From the NCBI GenBank assembly GCA_028279345.1, contig JANQNY010000009.1, forward strand, positions 62,001 to 126,000: DNA of 64,000 nucleotides, given 5' to 3'. The position numbers and the translations under genes were made by a program. The notes beneath the pieces were generated by a model, which had not been told where the DNA came from, ran no database searches, and worked only from the letters and a program-made list of their open reading frames with translations. The stretch comes from Geminicoccaceae bacterium. GTDB lineage: Bacteria; Pseudomonadota; Alphaproteobacteria; Geminicoccales; Geminicoccaceae. Of this stretch, positions 8,388 through 17,708 are shown in pieces. Numbering within the stretch: position 1 is the first letter of the stretch; each line of letters opens with the position of its first letter.

Positions 8388-8967
8388 ATCTCAGCAGCAG
8401 GAACCCACCGAACAGAAGGACGAAGAACAAGACCGTCAACCAGCCGAGATTACGTTCGATGAAGCCGCGAACCGGAGGTCCAAAGTACCACAGGAGACCG
8501 CAGACGAGATAGAAACGCATGCCCCGCGCGAGCACCGAGGCGATGACGAAAACCCAGAGATTGAGGGCGAAGACCCCCGAAGCGATCGTCACCACCTTGT
8601 AGGGAAAGGGGGTGAGCCCAGCGAAGAAGACGATCCAAGCGCCCCAGGCCGCATAGCGCAGCTCGAACTCGTCGAACTTGTCGGCGTAGCCGTACAACGA
8701 CAGCACCGGTTCGCCGATCATCTCGAAGAAATAGTACCCTATGGCGTAGCCGGCCACACCGCCGAGCACGGAGGCGGCCGTGCAGACGGTGGCGTAGAAC
8801 ATGGCTCGTGCCCTGGAGCCGAGCACCATAGGTATGAGCAGGACGTCGGGCGGGATCGGGAAGACCGAGCTTTCGACGAAGGAGATAACTGCGAGGGTGC
8901 GGACGGCATAGGGCTTGTCAGCCTGAGCCATCACCCAATCGTAGAGACGACGGATCAAATGGAGCAC
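8380..8967 (-). CDS. DedA/YqaA family membrane protein (VTT domain)
   Basis: A 195-residue integral membrane protein of the SNARE-associated/VTT (DedA) family, YqaA subgroup. It carries the re-entrant motifs FVESSVFPIPPDVLLIP and FFAGLTPFPYKVVTIASG. Members flip or transport lipids such as undecaprenyl phosphate or phosphatidylethanolamine; which applies here is not visible. The listed start is a GTG at 8967. A TTG nine bases downstream has better spacing from the GGAG site and may be the real start. It is followed directly by the DsbB-like gene. Confidence 0.86.
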   Translation of the reverse strand: MLHLIRRLYDWVMAQADKPYAVRTLAVISFVESSVFPIPPDVLLIPMVLGSRARAMFYATVCTAASVLGGVAGYAIGYYFFEMIGEPVLSLYGYADKFDEFELRYAAWGAWIVFFAGLTPFPYKVVTIASGVFALNLWVFVIASVLARGMRFYLVCGLLWYFGPPVRGFIERNLGWLTVLFFVLLFGGFLLLRYV

Positions 8968-9080
8968 TCCAAGACGACGGCCGCGCGGTGATGGCAGGCC
9001 TGCACGCGTAGCGCAACCGCTGAGCGACGCCCCCGCTCGATCGCGTCATGCAAGGTCGCGACGCGAGGCTGATGCAGGGC

Positions 9081-9120
9081 AGGCGTGTGCCAAAGGCACA
9101 TGACTCCGGGCGTTTTTTCC
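9081..9120 (+). promoter_or_regulatory. Hairpin and T-run in the hppA upstream region
   Basis: A six-base stem TGTGCC/GGCACA (9086-9091 with 9095-9100, loop AAA) is followed 13 bases later by a run of six T. It lies in the divergent gap between the DedA gene and hppA. It could be a leader or attenuator element or chance; no promoter hexamers are convincing. Confidence 0.25.
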
Positions 9121-9220
9121 CTTGGCTATCGTGGGCGAGACGGCAACAAGAGCGCGCGGATCGCCCGTACCATTCGTGAGGTGCCGGCGGCGAGGCAGGA
9201 AGCGGCAGGGGAGAACCAGC

Positions 9221-11314
9221 GTGACCGGTATGGAGTGGTTCCTGTTCATCTTGGCACTGCTGTGCGGTGGTGCCGGTCTCGCCTACGGTATACGCACCCG
9301 TTCGGCCGTCCTGGCCATGCCCGCCGGCAATGAGCGCATGCAGGAGATCGCGGGCGCCGTGCAGGAGGGTGCACGCGCGTACCTCAATCGCCAGTACATG
9401 ACGATCGCCGGTGTGGGCGTCGTCATCTTCCTCATCCTGACCTTTGCGCTCAGCGTCCCGGTCGGCATCGGCTATCTTATTGGCGCCGTTCTGTCCGGGT
9501 GCGCGGGCTATATCGGCATGCTGGTTTCCGTGCAGGCCAATGTGCGAACGGCGGAAGCGGCGCGCCGCGGGCTGGCTGCGGGTCTCGATGTCTCGTTCAA
9601 GGCGGGTGCCATCACCGGCATGCTGGTGGTGGGTCTCGGTCTCCTGGGCGTCGCCGGCTACTACGGTCTGCTGCTTGCCGCCGGCCTCGACCTGCGGACC
9701 ATCGTGGAGGCGCTCGTGGGGCTCTCCTTCGGTGCGTCGCTCATCTCGATCTTCGCGCGGCTCGGCGGCGGCATCTTCACCAAGGGTGCGGACGTAGGCG
9801 CCGATCTGGTCGGCAAGATCGAAGCCGGCATTCCGGAGGACGACCCGCGCAATCCGGCCGTGATCGCGGACAATGTCGGCGACAATGTGGGTGACTGTGC
9901 CGGCATGGCGGCTGACTTGTTCGAGACCTACGCCGTCACGGTGGTCGCCACCATGCTGCTGGGTGCCATCTTCTTCGAGGGACCGGCACAGGCAACCTTG
10001 ATGCTGTTCCCGCTGATCATCGGCGCGGTCTGTCTGCTCGCCTCGATCGGTGGCACCTACCTCGTCAAGCTCGGCGCCAACAACGACATCATGGGCGCGC
10101 TCTATAAGGGCTTTTGGGGGGCGGCTGGCATCTCGGCCCTGGCGCTGCTCCCAATCACCGCTTTGGCGCTCGGGTTCGGGACGACATTCACGCCGTCCAC
10201 CGGCGCACCATTTACCGGCTTCGACGCCTATCTCTGCACGCTGGTCGGCCTGGCGGTGACCGCGCTCCTGATGTTCATCACGGACTACTACACCTCGACG
10301 GCTTATCCACCGGTCAGGAAGATCGCCTACGCCTCGACGACGGGGCACGGTACCAACATCATCGCGGGCCTCGCCATTTCGCTCGAGGCGACGGCACTGC
10401 CGGTGATCGTCATCGCGGCCGGCATCCTGACCGCGTTCCTAGCGGCTGGTCTGTACGGCATTGCGGTGGCCGCGACCACCATGCTGGCGCTCACTGGTTT
10501 GGTCGTGAGCCTCGACGCCTACGGTCCGGTGACGGACAATGCGGGCGGTATCGCAGAGATGGCGGACCTGCCGTCGGAGGTTCGCAGCACGACAGACGCT
10601 CTCGATGCCGTCGGCAACACCACCAAGGCCGTGACCAAGGGCTACGCGATCGGTTCTGCGGGCCTTGCTGCCATTGTCCTGTTCGCCGCCTACACCGAGG
10701 ATCTCAAGCACTACTTCCCCGACGTCACGGTCTCCTTCAGCCTGAGCGATCCTTACGTTGTGGTCGGGCTCTTTCTCGGCGGCCTTCTGCCCTACCTTTT
10801 TGGCGCGCTCAGCATGCAGGCCGTCGGGCGGGCCGCCGGAGCGATCGTCGAAGAGGTGCGCCGACAGTTCCAGTCGGACAGTGGGATCATGGCCGGCAGC
10901 AGTCGCCCCGACTACAGCCGCGCGGTCGACCTGCTGACCAAGGCCGCCATTCGCGAGATGATCGTCCCGTCGCTTCTCCCCGTGCTGGCACCTGTGGTGG
11001 TGTACTTCGCCATTGCGGCGATCGCCGGTCAGGCGGCCGGTTTCACCGCCCTCGGCGCCATGCTCTTGGGGACCATCGTCACCGGCATCTTCGTCGCCAT
11101 CTCGATGACCTCCGGCGGCGGGGCTTGGGACAACGCCAAGAAGCACATCGAGGACGGCCATTTCGGCGGCAAGGGCTCGGAAGCGCACAAGGCGGCCGTC
11201 ACGGGCGACACCGTGGGCGATCCCTACAAGGACACGGCGGGCCCGGCGGTGAACCCGATGATCAAGATCATCAACATTGTGGCACTGCTGATCGTGGCCG
11301 CTCTGGCGGGTTGA
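9221..11314 (+). CDS. hppA: K+-independent membrane-bound proton-translocating pyrophosphatase
   Basis: An integral membrane pump that hydrolyses pyrophosphate to export protons. The catalytic segment [18 protein letters not shown] and the [12 protein letters not shown] acidic motif are present, as are the C-terminal [18 protein letters not shown] motif and ~16 hydrophobic helices. Lys469 in GNTTKA is the residue that marks the K+-independent subclass; K+-dependent pumps have Ala there. I chose the GTG at 9221 (MTGMEWF) because GGGGAGAA sits at optimal distance. The ATG at 9230 is the alternative. It is a single-gene unit, convergent with the P450 gene. Confidence 0.96.
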   Translation: MTGMEWFLFILALLCGGAGLAYGIRTRSAVLAMPAGNERMQEIAGAVQEGARAYLNRQYMTIAGVGVVIFLILTFALSVPVGIGYLIGAVLSGCAGYIGMLVSVQANVRTAEAARRGLAAGLDVSFKAGAITGMLVVGLGLLGVAGYYGLLLAAGLDLRTIVEALVGLSFGASLISIFARLGGGIFTKGADVGADLVGKIEAGIPEDDPRNPAVIADNVGDNVGDCAGMAADLFETYAVTVVATMLLGAIFFEGPAQATLMLFPLIIGAVCLLASIGGTYLVKLGANNDIMGALYKGFWGAAGISALALLPITALALGFGTTFTPSTGAPFTGFDAYLCTLVGLAVTALLMFITDYYTSTAYPPVRKIAYASTTGHGTNIIAGLAISLEATALPVIVIAAGILTAFLAAGLYGIAVAATTMLALTGLVVSLDAYGPVTDNAGGIAEMADLPSEVRSTTDALDAVGNTTKAVTKGYAIGSAGLAAIVLFAAYTEDLKHYFPDVTVSFSLSDPYVVVGLFLGGLLPYLFGALSMQAVGRAAGAIVEEVRRQFQSDSGIMAGSSRPDYSRAVDLLTKAAIREMIVPSLLPVLAPVVVYFAIAAIAGQAAGFTALGAMLLGTIVTGIFVAISMTSGGGAWDNAKKHIEDGHFGGKGSEAHKAAVTGDTVGDPYKDTAGPAVNPMIKIINIVALLIVAALAG

Positions 11315-11317
11315 AGC

Positions 11318-11343
11318 CGTTGGCGTCAGGCAGACTGCCAACG
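11318..11343. terminator. Possible bidirectional hairpin between convergent hppA and P450 genes
   Basis: A perfect seven-base stem CGTTGGC (11318-11324) / GCCAACG (11337-11343) with a 12-base loop lies at the junction of the two convergent genes. There is no T-run, so termination is only suggested by position. Confidence 0.35.
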
Positions 11344-12567
11344 CCAGGGCCAGCTCTCGGGCACGGCACTGGTCGGGCGATCGATCGAACCGGGCTCGAC
11401 GCCTTCCAGGCGTAGCGCTTGGCGCACAATTTCGGGGATCATCACACCGCCGATCGCGCGACCCAGGCACTGGTGGATGCCGAGCCCGAAGAGGAAGCCG
11501 GCATAGCCCCGGTCCGCGTCGAACGTGGCGGGATCGTCCACCGCTGCAGAGTCGTGCATCGCGGCGTGCGTGAGCGCGAGGACGGTTGTGCCGGCCGGCA
11601 CGCGTGTCGCGTAGTCGGTGTTGCGCGCGAGGACGCAGTCAACCTCAGCAGTCCTGAAGAAGTAGGGGAAGGCCGGCTTGAAGCGCAGCGCCTCTAGGAC
11701 GAAGCCGTCGACCGCCGAGGGCTCGTTCGAGCGCGCGGCCGCGCGTGCCTGCTCGGCACGGGCTGGCTCTTCCAAGATGACTTCGAGAGCGTTCACCGCG
11801 GCATGGGAGGTCGTCTCGACGGCGCCGATCAGCAAGCCACCCGCGTTGAGCGCTACGCCGGCCGCGTCGAGGCGGACGGCGTTGCTTCCAGAGAGCCTCA
11901 GCAGGCGGCAGACAGGGTCGTCGGTGGTCGCACCTTGTGCGAGCACCTGCCCGCGGCGTTGCAAGAGACCGCCGAGATAGGTCCGCATCGCCTCGTTGGC
12001 TTGCTCGCGGTTTGTAGTGATCGCCGCCGGATCGCTGACCACATGCGCGTCGAATGGTTGGTTCCAGAAGCAGTCCTGCTGGTTCCAGTAGGACCAGCGC
12101 TCGAGTTCGGCCGCATCGCTGTCGGTGAGGCCGAACCAGCGCTGGACGAGCGCGACGGGGACGGCGCGGGTCAGGCCCTCGACCAGGTCCAGCTCACCGC
12201 CGGCCGCGCGCAAGCGCTCCGCCGCCTCGCCCGCCACCCAGGCACGCATGACGGCGACATCCTCGCGGTCGAGGATCGACTGCATGATGGCCTTCTCGCG
12301 GCAGTGCTGTGGCGTGTCGTCCTGCGCCATCCAATACTGGCCCTGCTTGGGCTCGTAGAGTTTCACGCTGAACAGATCGTGGCGCTGCAGAACCTCCACG
12401 CAGTCGGCGTGGCGTGCGACGAGCGTCAGCTCGGGGAGCTTCAGAACTGGGCGGTATCGCAAGAGCTCGGCGTAGAACGGCAGCGGCTCCTCGAACATCC
12501 AGCGGCGGACCAGCGGCCATCGCGCGTCCGCGGGCGTGGCGTCGAGACGGTCGAGATAGCTGGTCAT
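11326..12567 (-). CDS. Cytochrome P450
   Basis: A 413-residue soluble bacterial P450 monooxygenase. It shows the I-helix oxygen-activation segment (LLIGAVETTSHA, ~246-255), the K-helix EALR motif (Glu292-Arg295), and the haem loop FLFGLGIHQCLG with the proximal thiolate Cys367. The ATG at 12567 is preceded by GGGAG six bases away; longer in-frame extensions are arginine- and serine-rich and not protein-like. It follows the di-haem cytochrome gene on the same strand with 13 bases between, suggesting a two-gene operon. The substrate is unknown. Confidence 0.93.
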   Translation of the reverse strand: MTSYLDRLDATPADARWPLVRRWMFEEPLPFYAELLRYRPVLKLPELTLVARHADCVEVLQRHDLFSVKLYEPKQGQYWMAQDDTPQHCREKAIMQSILDREDVAVMRAWVAGEAAERLRAAGGELDLVEGLTRAVPVALVQRWFGLTDSDAAELERWSYWNQQDCFWNQPFDAHVVSDPAAITTNREQANEAMRTYLGGLLQRRGQVLAQGATTDDPVCRLLRLSGSNAVRLDAAGVALNAGGLLIGAVETTSHAAVNALEVILEEPARAEQARAAARSNEPSAVDGFVLEALRFKPAFPYFFRTAEVDCVLARNTDYATRVPAGTTVLALTHAAMHDSAAVDDPATFDADRGYAGFLFGLGIHQCLGRAIGGVMIPEIVRQALRLEGVEPGSIDRPTSAVPESWPWRWQSA

Positions 12568-12580
12568 CGCCGGCTCCCGC

Positions 12581-14269
12581 TCATTGCGTCTTGAGATATT
12601 CGATGATCGCCAGACGGGATCGCTCGTTGAGCCCTTCAGGCGGGTAGTTGTGTCCCGTGTTGCGGTTGCCGGGAAGCGAGGTGTCGAAGCGGAAGCGCCC
12701 AGGCGCGTCGTCGCTGACGAAGCCCAGATGTGAGCGATCCAGCTCGCGGCCGCCGGTCCAGAACACGTCGCGACGTTCGCCTTCCGGGCTGAGCAATTCA
12801 TAGACCGTCGGCACGGAGCCGTTGTGCAGGTAGGGGCCGGTGGCCCAGACGCCTGCGAGCGGGCTCGCCTTGAGCTCGGTGAGTGACCGCGGCGTGTAGG
12901 GCTCAGGCGCGCCGCCGGCGCCGGGGCGGAGGCGAAAGCCGTTCAAGGCGGCCTTGTCGGCCTCGGTAAGGCCTGCTTCGTCCATCGCCCGCGCGATGAC
13001 GCCGCCTACGGTCCTGAGGAAGAACTGCGCCGCCGGCACCACCTGCTGGTCGTCGAGCAGGCGTCGCGTGGCGGGGCCGGTCTTGACCAGACGCTGAGCG
13101 AGCGTCTCGACGTAAGTGGGGTCGGTGCCGACCTTGCGGTAGTCGACGCGGCCGATCGCGATGAAGGTCTCGCCGAAGAAGTTCTCGGACGGATCGGTAT
13201 GCCGATAGGGCGCCATGTTGTGACAAGCAGCGCAGTTGGTGTCGAAGAGCTCTGCCCCCTCGCGGGCAAGATCTGCATCGATCGGCCCCATCAGCTCCTC
13301 ATCCCAGCGCGGCGGCTCGAGATCGGCGATCCAGGCCTCTAGCTCATGCAGCTCGCCCAGCAGCATGGTCGACGCGTACCAGCCCTCGGGCGGCCCGGTC
13401 AGGACGGCTTGGCCGAACACACCCAGCACCTGTCCGCCATTTCGGCCGATCGGGCTCGCAGCGACCGGGTTCCATTGGACGAACTCCAGCTGAGAGGTGA
13501 GCCACAAGGGCGGAAAGCTGGTCGGTGCCGCCGGAGCCACGAGGTTGCTCGGCTCACGCTGGTCGCGCACGGCGAGTGAATTGATGATCTGGGTAAGCGC
13601 GTCGACGCGCCCGAAGCCCGACGCCAGGGCCGGGCGGCGGATCGCCGCGTCGCCAGTGATCTCCACCTGAAACGCTGCGAGCCGCAGCTTGAGCTCGGCT
13701 AGACCCGTAAGGCTTGGCGTGGCGAGGACACGTCCGGCGAAGCGCTCGAAGCGCTCCTCGTCCAGGAGCGTGAGGGACACCGCTTCGGCCAGATCGGCGT
13801 AGAAGCTGTCGAAGTCGAAATGCGCGGGTGCGCCGTCGATGCGGATCGGACGGCCCTCGACGGTGACGGTCGCCGTGTGGCACGCGGCACAGGTCAGGCC
13901 GACTTGCCGACCGTCGCCCGCGGCGCCCACAACATCGGGCGCAAGCGCGATGCGCGCCTCGTCATAGGGTGCCCACGCGTTGTCCAAGGCGAAGCCGATC
14001 GGCAGGCCCCCAGGATTCATCGCGTAGTCGCGCTCCGGGATCAGCAGGCCGTAGCGCTCGAGGTTGAGGGCATCCGCAAAGAGGCGCTCGCTGTCTGCCG
14101 TCTCGATCGCGTTGAACCACGCATAGGGCATCATCTGCGAGCCCTGCGGCGTGTAGTAGAAGCGCCCGCGGAGTTCGTCCGACCAGCCCTGGTCGAGATA
14201 GGTGACGTCTGCGGCGGCGGGGAGCGCCGTCAGCACGATGATGAAGGCGAGAGCCGCTCGTCGTGACAT
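12581..14269 (-). CDS. Periplasmic di-haem cytochrome c (peroxidase/RoxA-like)
   Basis: A 562-residue exported protein with a signal peptide (cleavage near Ala20) and two CXXCH haem sites, CAACH at 127-131 and CAACH at 346-350. The C-terminal segment GVWATGPYLHNGSVPTVYEL is typical of the large di-haem peroxidase-like family that includes rubber oxygenase RoxA. These act in the periplasm as peroxidases, dioxygenases or electron carriers. Pairing with a P450 suggests shared oxidative metabolism of a hydrophobic substrate (inference), although the P450 is cytoplasmic. The ATG at 14269 follows a G-rich site. Confidence 0.85.
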   Translation of the reverse strand: MSRRAALAFIIVLTALPAAADVTYLDQGWSDELRGRFYYTPQGSQMMPYAWFNAIETADSERLFADALNLERYGLLIPERDYAMNPGGLPIGFALDNAWAPYDEARIALAPDVVGAAGDGRQVGLTCAACHTATVTVEGRPIRIDGAPAHFDFDSFYADLAEAVSLTLLDEERFERFAGRVLATPSLTGLAELKLRLAAFQVEITGDAAIRRPALASGFGRVDALTQIINSLAVRDQREPSNLVAPAAPTSFPPLWLTSQLEFVQWNPVAASPIGRNGGQVLGVFGQAVLTGPPEGWYASTMLLGELHELEAWIADLEPPRWDEELMGPIDADLAREGAELFDTNCAACHNMAPYRHTDPSENFFGETFIAIGRVDYRKVGTDPTYVETLAQRLVKTGPATRRLLDDQQVVPAAQFFLRTVGGVIARAMDEAGLTEADKAALNGFRLRPGAGGAPEPYTPRSLTELKASPLAGVWATGPYLHNGSVPTVYELLSPEGERRDVFWTGGRELDRSHLGFVSDDAPGRFRFDTSLPGNRNTGHNYPPEGLNERSRLAIIEYLKTQ

Positions 14270-14477
14270 GCCCCAATCCCCGGTTGCTCAAACGATTGTC
14301 ACGTCGGCGGCCTGCCCCGTCCAGAGGGACCGATGGGGGGCACTTGCGCCGCAGGTGGGTGACGGCAGGCGCCGACAAGCAGCTGGTCTCCTCCTGGGTC
14401 GCAGCGTACGAAGAGTACAAGCTGTGCCGGCATCAAGAACGTGCTCAGCGTCACAGACGGATTGGGAGAGGGGAATC

Positions 14478-15362
14478 GTGAAAGTCGGCTTCATCGGCCT
14501 CGGCGTCATGGGCAAGCCCATGGCAGGGCATCTCATCGACGGCGTTCACGAGGTCTATCTCAGCTCCCGCTCCGGCGTGCCGGCGGAACTGACCCGGAAG
14601 GGCGGGACGGCCTGCGCCACGGCCAAGGATGTGGCGGAAGCCAGTGATGTCGTCATCACGATGGTGCCGGACACCCCCGACGTGGAACTCGTCCTATTCG
14701 GCGATCAGGGCGTCGCGGCGGGCCTCTCCGCTGGGAAGACCGTGATCGATATGAGCTCGATCTCTCCGATCGATACGAAGGCCTTTGCCGCCAAGATCGA
14801 AGCGCTGGGCTGCGCATATGTCGACGCGCCTGTCTCGGGCGGCGAGGTCGGCGCCAAGGCCGCCAGCCTCACCATCATGTGCGGCGCCGATGAGGTGACC
14901 TTCGACAAGGTCAAGCCGGTGCTCGAGTTGATGGGCAAGAACATCACGCTGGTCGGTCCCAATGGCGCCGGGCAGACCTGCAAGGTGGCGAACCAGATCA
15001 TCGTGGCCTTGACGATCGAAGCGGTTGCCGAGGGGCTCCTTTTCGCGTCGAAGGCGGGGGCCGACCCGGTGAAGGTCAGGGATGCTTTGGTGGGCGGGCT
15101 CGCCACTTCGCGCATTCTCGAGGTGCACGGCGAGCGCATGATCAAGCGCACCTTCGATCCGGGCTTCCGCATCGAGCTGCACCAGAAGGACCTCAACCTC
15201 GCGCTGCAGGGTGCCAAGGCCTTGGGCGTCACGCTGCCCAACACGGCGACGGCCCAGGAGCTCTTCAACGCCTGCCGGGCGCATGGCGGCGCCGGCTGGG
15301 ATCACTCGGCCATGGTCCGCGCCCTAGAGATCGCCTCCAACCATGAGGTGGCGAAAGGGTAA
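14478..15362 (+). CDS. NAD(P)-dependent beta-hydroxyacid dehydrogenase (2-hydroxy-3-oxopropionate reductase-like)
   Basis: A 294-residue member of the 3-hydroxyisobutyrate/6-phosphogluconate dehydrogenase superfamily. The N-terminal Rossmann motif is GFIGLGVMGKPMAGHL. The substrate-binding motif is YVDAPVSGGEVGAKAASLTI, and the catalytic lysine lies in GQTCKVANQI. The motif spacing best fits tartronate semialdehyde reductase (GlxR/GarR), but 3-hydroxyisobutyrate dehydrogenase cannot be excluded. The start is the GTG at 14478, preceded by GAGAGGGG. Confidence 0.85.
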   Translation: MKVGFIGLGVMGKPMAGHLIDGVHEVYLSSRSGVPAELTRKGGTACATAKDVAEASDVVITMVPDTPDVELVLFGDQGVAAGLSAGKTVIDMSSISPIDTKAFAAKIEALGCAYVDAPVSGGEVGAKAASLTIMCGADEVTFDKVKPVLELMGKNITLVGPNGAGQTCKVANQIIVALTIEAVAEGLLFASKAGADPVKVRDALVGGLATSRILEVHGERMIKRTFDPGFRIELHQKDLNLALQGAKALGVTLPNTATAQELFNACRAHGGAGWDHSAMVRALEIASNHEVAKG

Positions 15363-15424
15363 CGGCCTAACGGTTCGTTTGGGTGCGCTGACCAGACCGG
15401 CTCTCGCGCGTGTAGGCCGCACGC

Positions 15425-16192
15425 ATGACCGCCTCGCCACCAATCGTGTTTCTGCACGGCATTCCCGATACGGGGCGCGCTTGGGACGGCGTGCGCGTGG
15501 CGCTCGAACCGACCTACGCTTGCCGTGCGCCCGATCTGCCCGGGTTTGGTGGTACGCCGGCGCCAACCCGCCTGCAGACGCTGGCCGACGTGCGGACCGC
15601 TGTCGACGCGCTCGTCGCCGGCGTGCCGGAGCCACTCGCCCTGGTGGTGCACGACGTCGGCGGTCTGTTCGGGCTTGCCTGGGCGGTGGCGCAGCCGGAG
15701 CGGCTCGCGGCGCTCGTGATCCTGAACTCGAGCGTTTTCCCGGAGCGGCGCTGGTATTGGGGCGCGCGGTTGTTGCGGACGCCAGTCGTAGGCGAGTTGG
15801 CAATGGCGCTCAGCAATCTGCCGGCTTTTCGCCGCGAGATCAGGCGGGCGTCGAACCAGGGGCGCGACGACACCGAGATCGCCCGCTCGTTCGCGGCGTT
15901 TGATGCTCAGGCGCGCGCCATGGCCCTCGCGCTCTATCGCCTACAGACACCGGCGCTGTTGGGCGAACTTGCCGATCAGGTGCGCGCATTGACATCGGAT
16001 GTGCCGAGCCTCGTCATCTGGGGCGACCGCGATCCGTACTTGCCGGTTTCCTTCGCCGAACGCTACGAGGCGCGGGAGACGATCCACCACACCGAACTCG
16101 GCCACTGGCCGCACCTCGAGGCGTCGACGCAGATCGCCGCCGAAATCCGCGCTTTTCTTCAGGCACCCGACGGCGCCGGCTTTGTGCCGTGA
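15425..16192 (+). CDS. Alpha/beta hydrolase with Asp nucleophile (dehalogenase/epoxide hydrolase-like)
   Basis: A 255-residue alpha/beta-hydrolase. The oxyanion motif is FLHGIPDTGRAW. The nucleophile elbow reads VVHDVGG, with Asp77 where most esterases have Ser, as in haloalkane dehalogenases, epoxide hydrolases and fluoroacetate dehalogenases. The acid IWGDRDPY and the histidine ELGHWPHLE complete the triad. The substrate is not predictable. The ATG at 15425 starts 62 bases after the reductase; the 3' end overlaps the convergent methyltransferase gene by 34 bases. Confidence 0.87.
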   Translation: MTASPPIVFLHGIPDTGRAWDGVRVALEPTYACRAPDLPGFGGTPAPTRLQTLADVRTAVDALVAGVPEPLALVVHDVGGLFGLAWAVAQPERLAALVILNSSVFPERRWYWGARLLRTPVVGELAMALSNLPAFRREIRRASNQGRDDTEIARSFAAFDAQARAMALALYRLQTPALLGELADQVRALTSDVPSLVIWGDRDPYLPVSFAERYEARETIHHTELGHWPHLEASTQIAAEIRAFLQAPDGAGFVP

Positions 16193-16857
16193 TAGAGGCA
16201 CAACGTGCCGACCGGCGTCGCCCAACGGCCTTGCTTCGCGAAGTCGACCAGACCGAGCGCGCGCAGCATCGCTTCGAAGTCGCCGGTAGCGTGATCGCGC
16301 GTGGTAGCGACCCCGTCGAAGACCTGGGTTACTGCGAAAGCGAGGCGGCCCCCTGCCGTCTGCGGCGGACCCCAATCGGCGATCACCAGACGGCCGCCCG
16401 GTGCGAGGACGCGGAACGCCTCGCCGAGCGCCGCGCGCTTCTGGCGGGGCTCCAGGTGGTGAAAGGCGAGGCTCGACACGCACACGTGAAACGGAGCGTC
16501 GAGGGGATCGTCGTGCGGCAACGCCGTCGCGCTGGCTTGGACAAGGATCATTTGGGATCCGTGTCGGACATTCTCCCTGTGCGCTCGGCGTAGCATGACG
16601 GGGTCCGGATCGACGCCGACGACGAGCGCCTCCGGACAGCGGCGCTCCAGCAGCCGACCGACCGTTCCGGGCCCGCAGCCGAGATCGAGAATGCGCGCGC
16701 CTGGTCGCGGGGCTACGGCATCGACGAGCGCGGGCCGCCAGCGAGCCGCGCGACAGAGCCGCATCGCAATGGGCTCGTAGGCCCAACCAAGGGCGTCGAA
16801 CCTTAGGGCGGGAAGGTACCGCATGAGACGTGTCGCGCCGCAGCCGTCACCGAGCAT
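16159..16857 (-). CDS. Class I SAM-dependent methyltransferase
   Basis: A 232-residue methyltransferase with the SAM-binding motif ILDLGCGPGTVGRLLE, a following acidic VVGVDPDP strand, and the post-motif LAPGGRLVIADW. The fold is class I (Methyltransf_11-like). Nothing in the sequence or the neighbours names the substrate. Its 3' end overlaps that of the alpha/beta hydrolase gene. Confidence 0.85.
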   Translation of the reverse strand: MLGDGCGATRLMRYLPALRFDALGWAYEPIAMRLCRAARWRPALVDAVAPRPGARILDLGCGPGTVGRLLERRCPEALVVGVDPDPVMLRRAHRENVRHGSQMILVQASATALPHDDPLDAPFHVCVSSLAFHHLEPRQKRAALGEAFRVLAPGGRLVIADWGPPQTAGGRLAFAVTQVFDGVATTRDHATGDFEAMLRALGLVDFAKQGRWATPVGTLCLYHGTKPAPSGA

Positions 16858-17008
16858 CCAAGATGCTTGAGCGCGACGCGCCCGACGATGGGGCGGAGTG
16901 GCACGGGACCGCTAGCGCGCGGCACGAAGCCGCTCGACGATCGGCAGATGTGAAGACGCCGGAGCCCACTGGCCCCGGCGTCGGCAAGCGTGACTCGTTT
17001 TTCGAAGG

Positions 17009-17335
17009 TCAGTCGACCTTTTCGAAGCTGCCCATGGCGACCGCCGGTGCGCTGGCGCTCATCACGGCGATCTCGGCGCCTTCGACATGCGAGCAGCGAC
17101 CCGGCGTGATGAGGAAGACTCGGCCGTCCGCATCCACGGAGAGGTCGGCGCGCATGTTCTCGTGGCTCACGTGCGAGAGGTTGCAGACCTCGTAGGTCTG
17201 CGGCTCGGACACCGCCACGATCATGTGCGGTTCGTCGCCGGCCCAGAAGGTGCCGGCGACGGCGCTGCCGGCGGTCAACGAAGTCGCAGCAAGCGCGGCT
17301 GCGCCCAGCGCCATAAGGCGGACATCTCGACCCAT
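17009..17335 (-). CDS. Small exported hypothetical protein
   Basis: A 108-residue protein with an N-terminal signal peptide (MGRDVRLMALGAAALAATSL, cleavage after AVAG). The mature part is about 80 residues with two cysteines (VCNLSH, GRCSHVE) that could form a disulfide. The ATG at 17335 has GGGGAG seven bases upstream. I recognise no family. It is probably periplasmic and transcribed alone. Confidence 0.7.
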   Translation of the reverse strand: MGRDVRLMALGAAALAATSLTAGSAVAGTFWAGDEPHMIVAVSEPQTYEVCNLSHVSHENMRADLSVDADGRVFLITPGRCSHVEGAEIAVMSASAPAVAMGSFEKVD

Positions 17336-17708
17336 GTGGGAGCTCCCCAATACTGTTAATATCAACGTCGGCGGGGTCACCCTGACCTTCCAAACGCGAC
17401 GCCGCGGCTGCATATCACCGAAAGTCGTAGCCAGCAACGCGATTGCGGGCACGCAACGCGACAAGAATAGCAAGGCGGACCGCGGCTCCTGCGCCGGTAC
17501 GCGTAGCCAGACGTTCGCTCCGCCTCCTTAGCGCGTTCGCATGACCCGACAGGCTCGCCACCGAACGGCGCTCTGCCCAGCGATTGCGCGGTCACGTGGC
17601 TACAGAGCGGAGGAACTAAGCGGCCTTGGCCGTTCGTGCACGTCGACGCCGGGTGCTGGCTTCCCCGAAGACGGGCGCCGGCTGGTCGTCCGATCGGGAG
17701 CATAGCGT
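17336..17708. other. Gene-free divergent intergenic region
   Basis: No credible gene is seen. Open frames here are arginine- and serine-rich and lack ribosome sites. The region separates the small exported protein (minus) from the M42 peptidase (plus) and must hold both promoters, but no clear -35/-10 pair stands out. Confidence 0.5.

Noticed and set aside
8918..10348. Long open frame antisense to hppA
   Set aside because: Rich in Arg, Gln, Asp and His with no domain. hppA on the other strand explains the sequence fully; GC-rich codon use creates long antisense frames.
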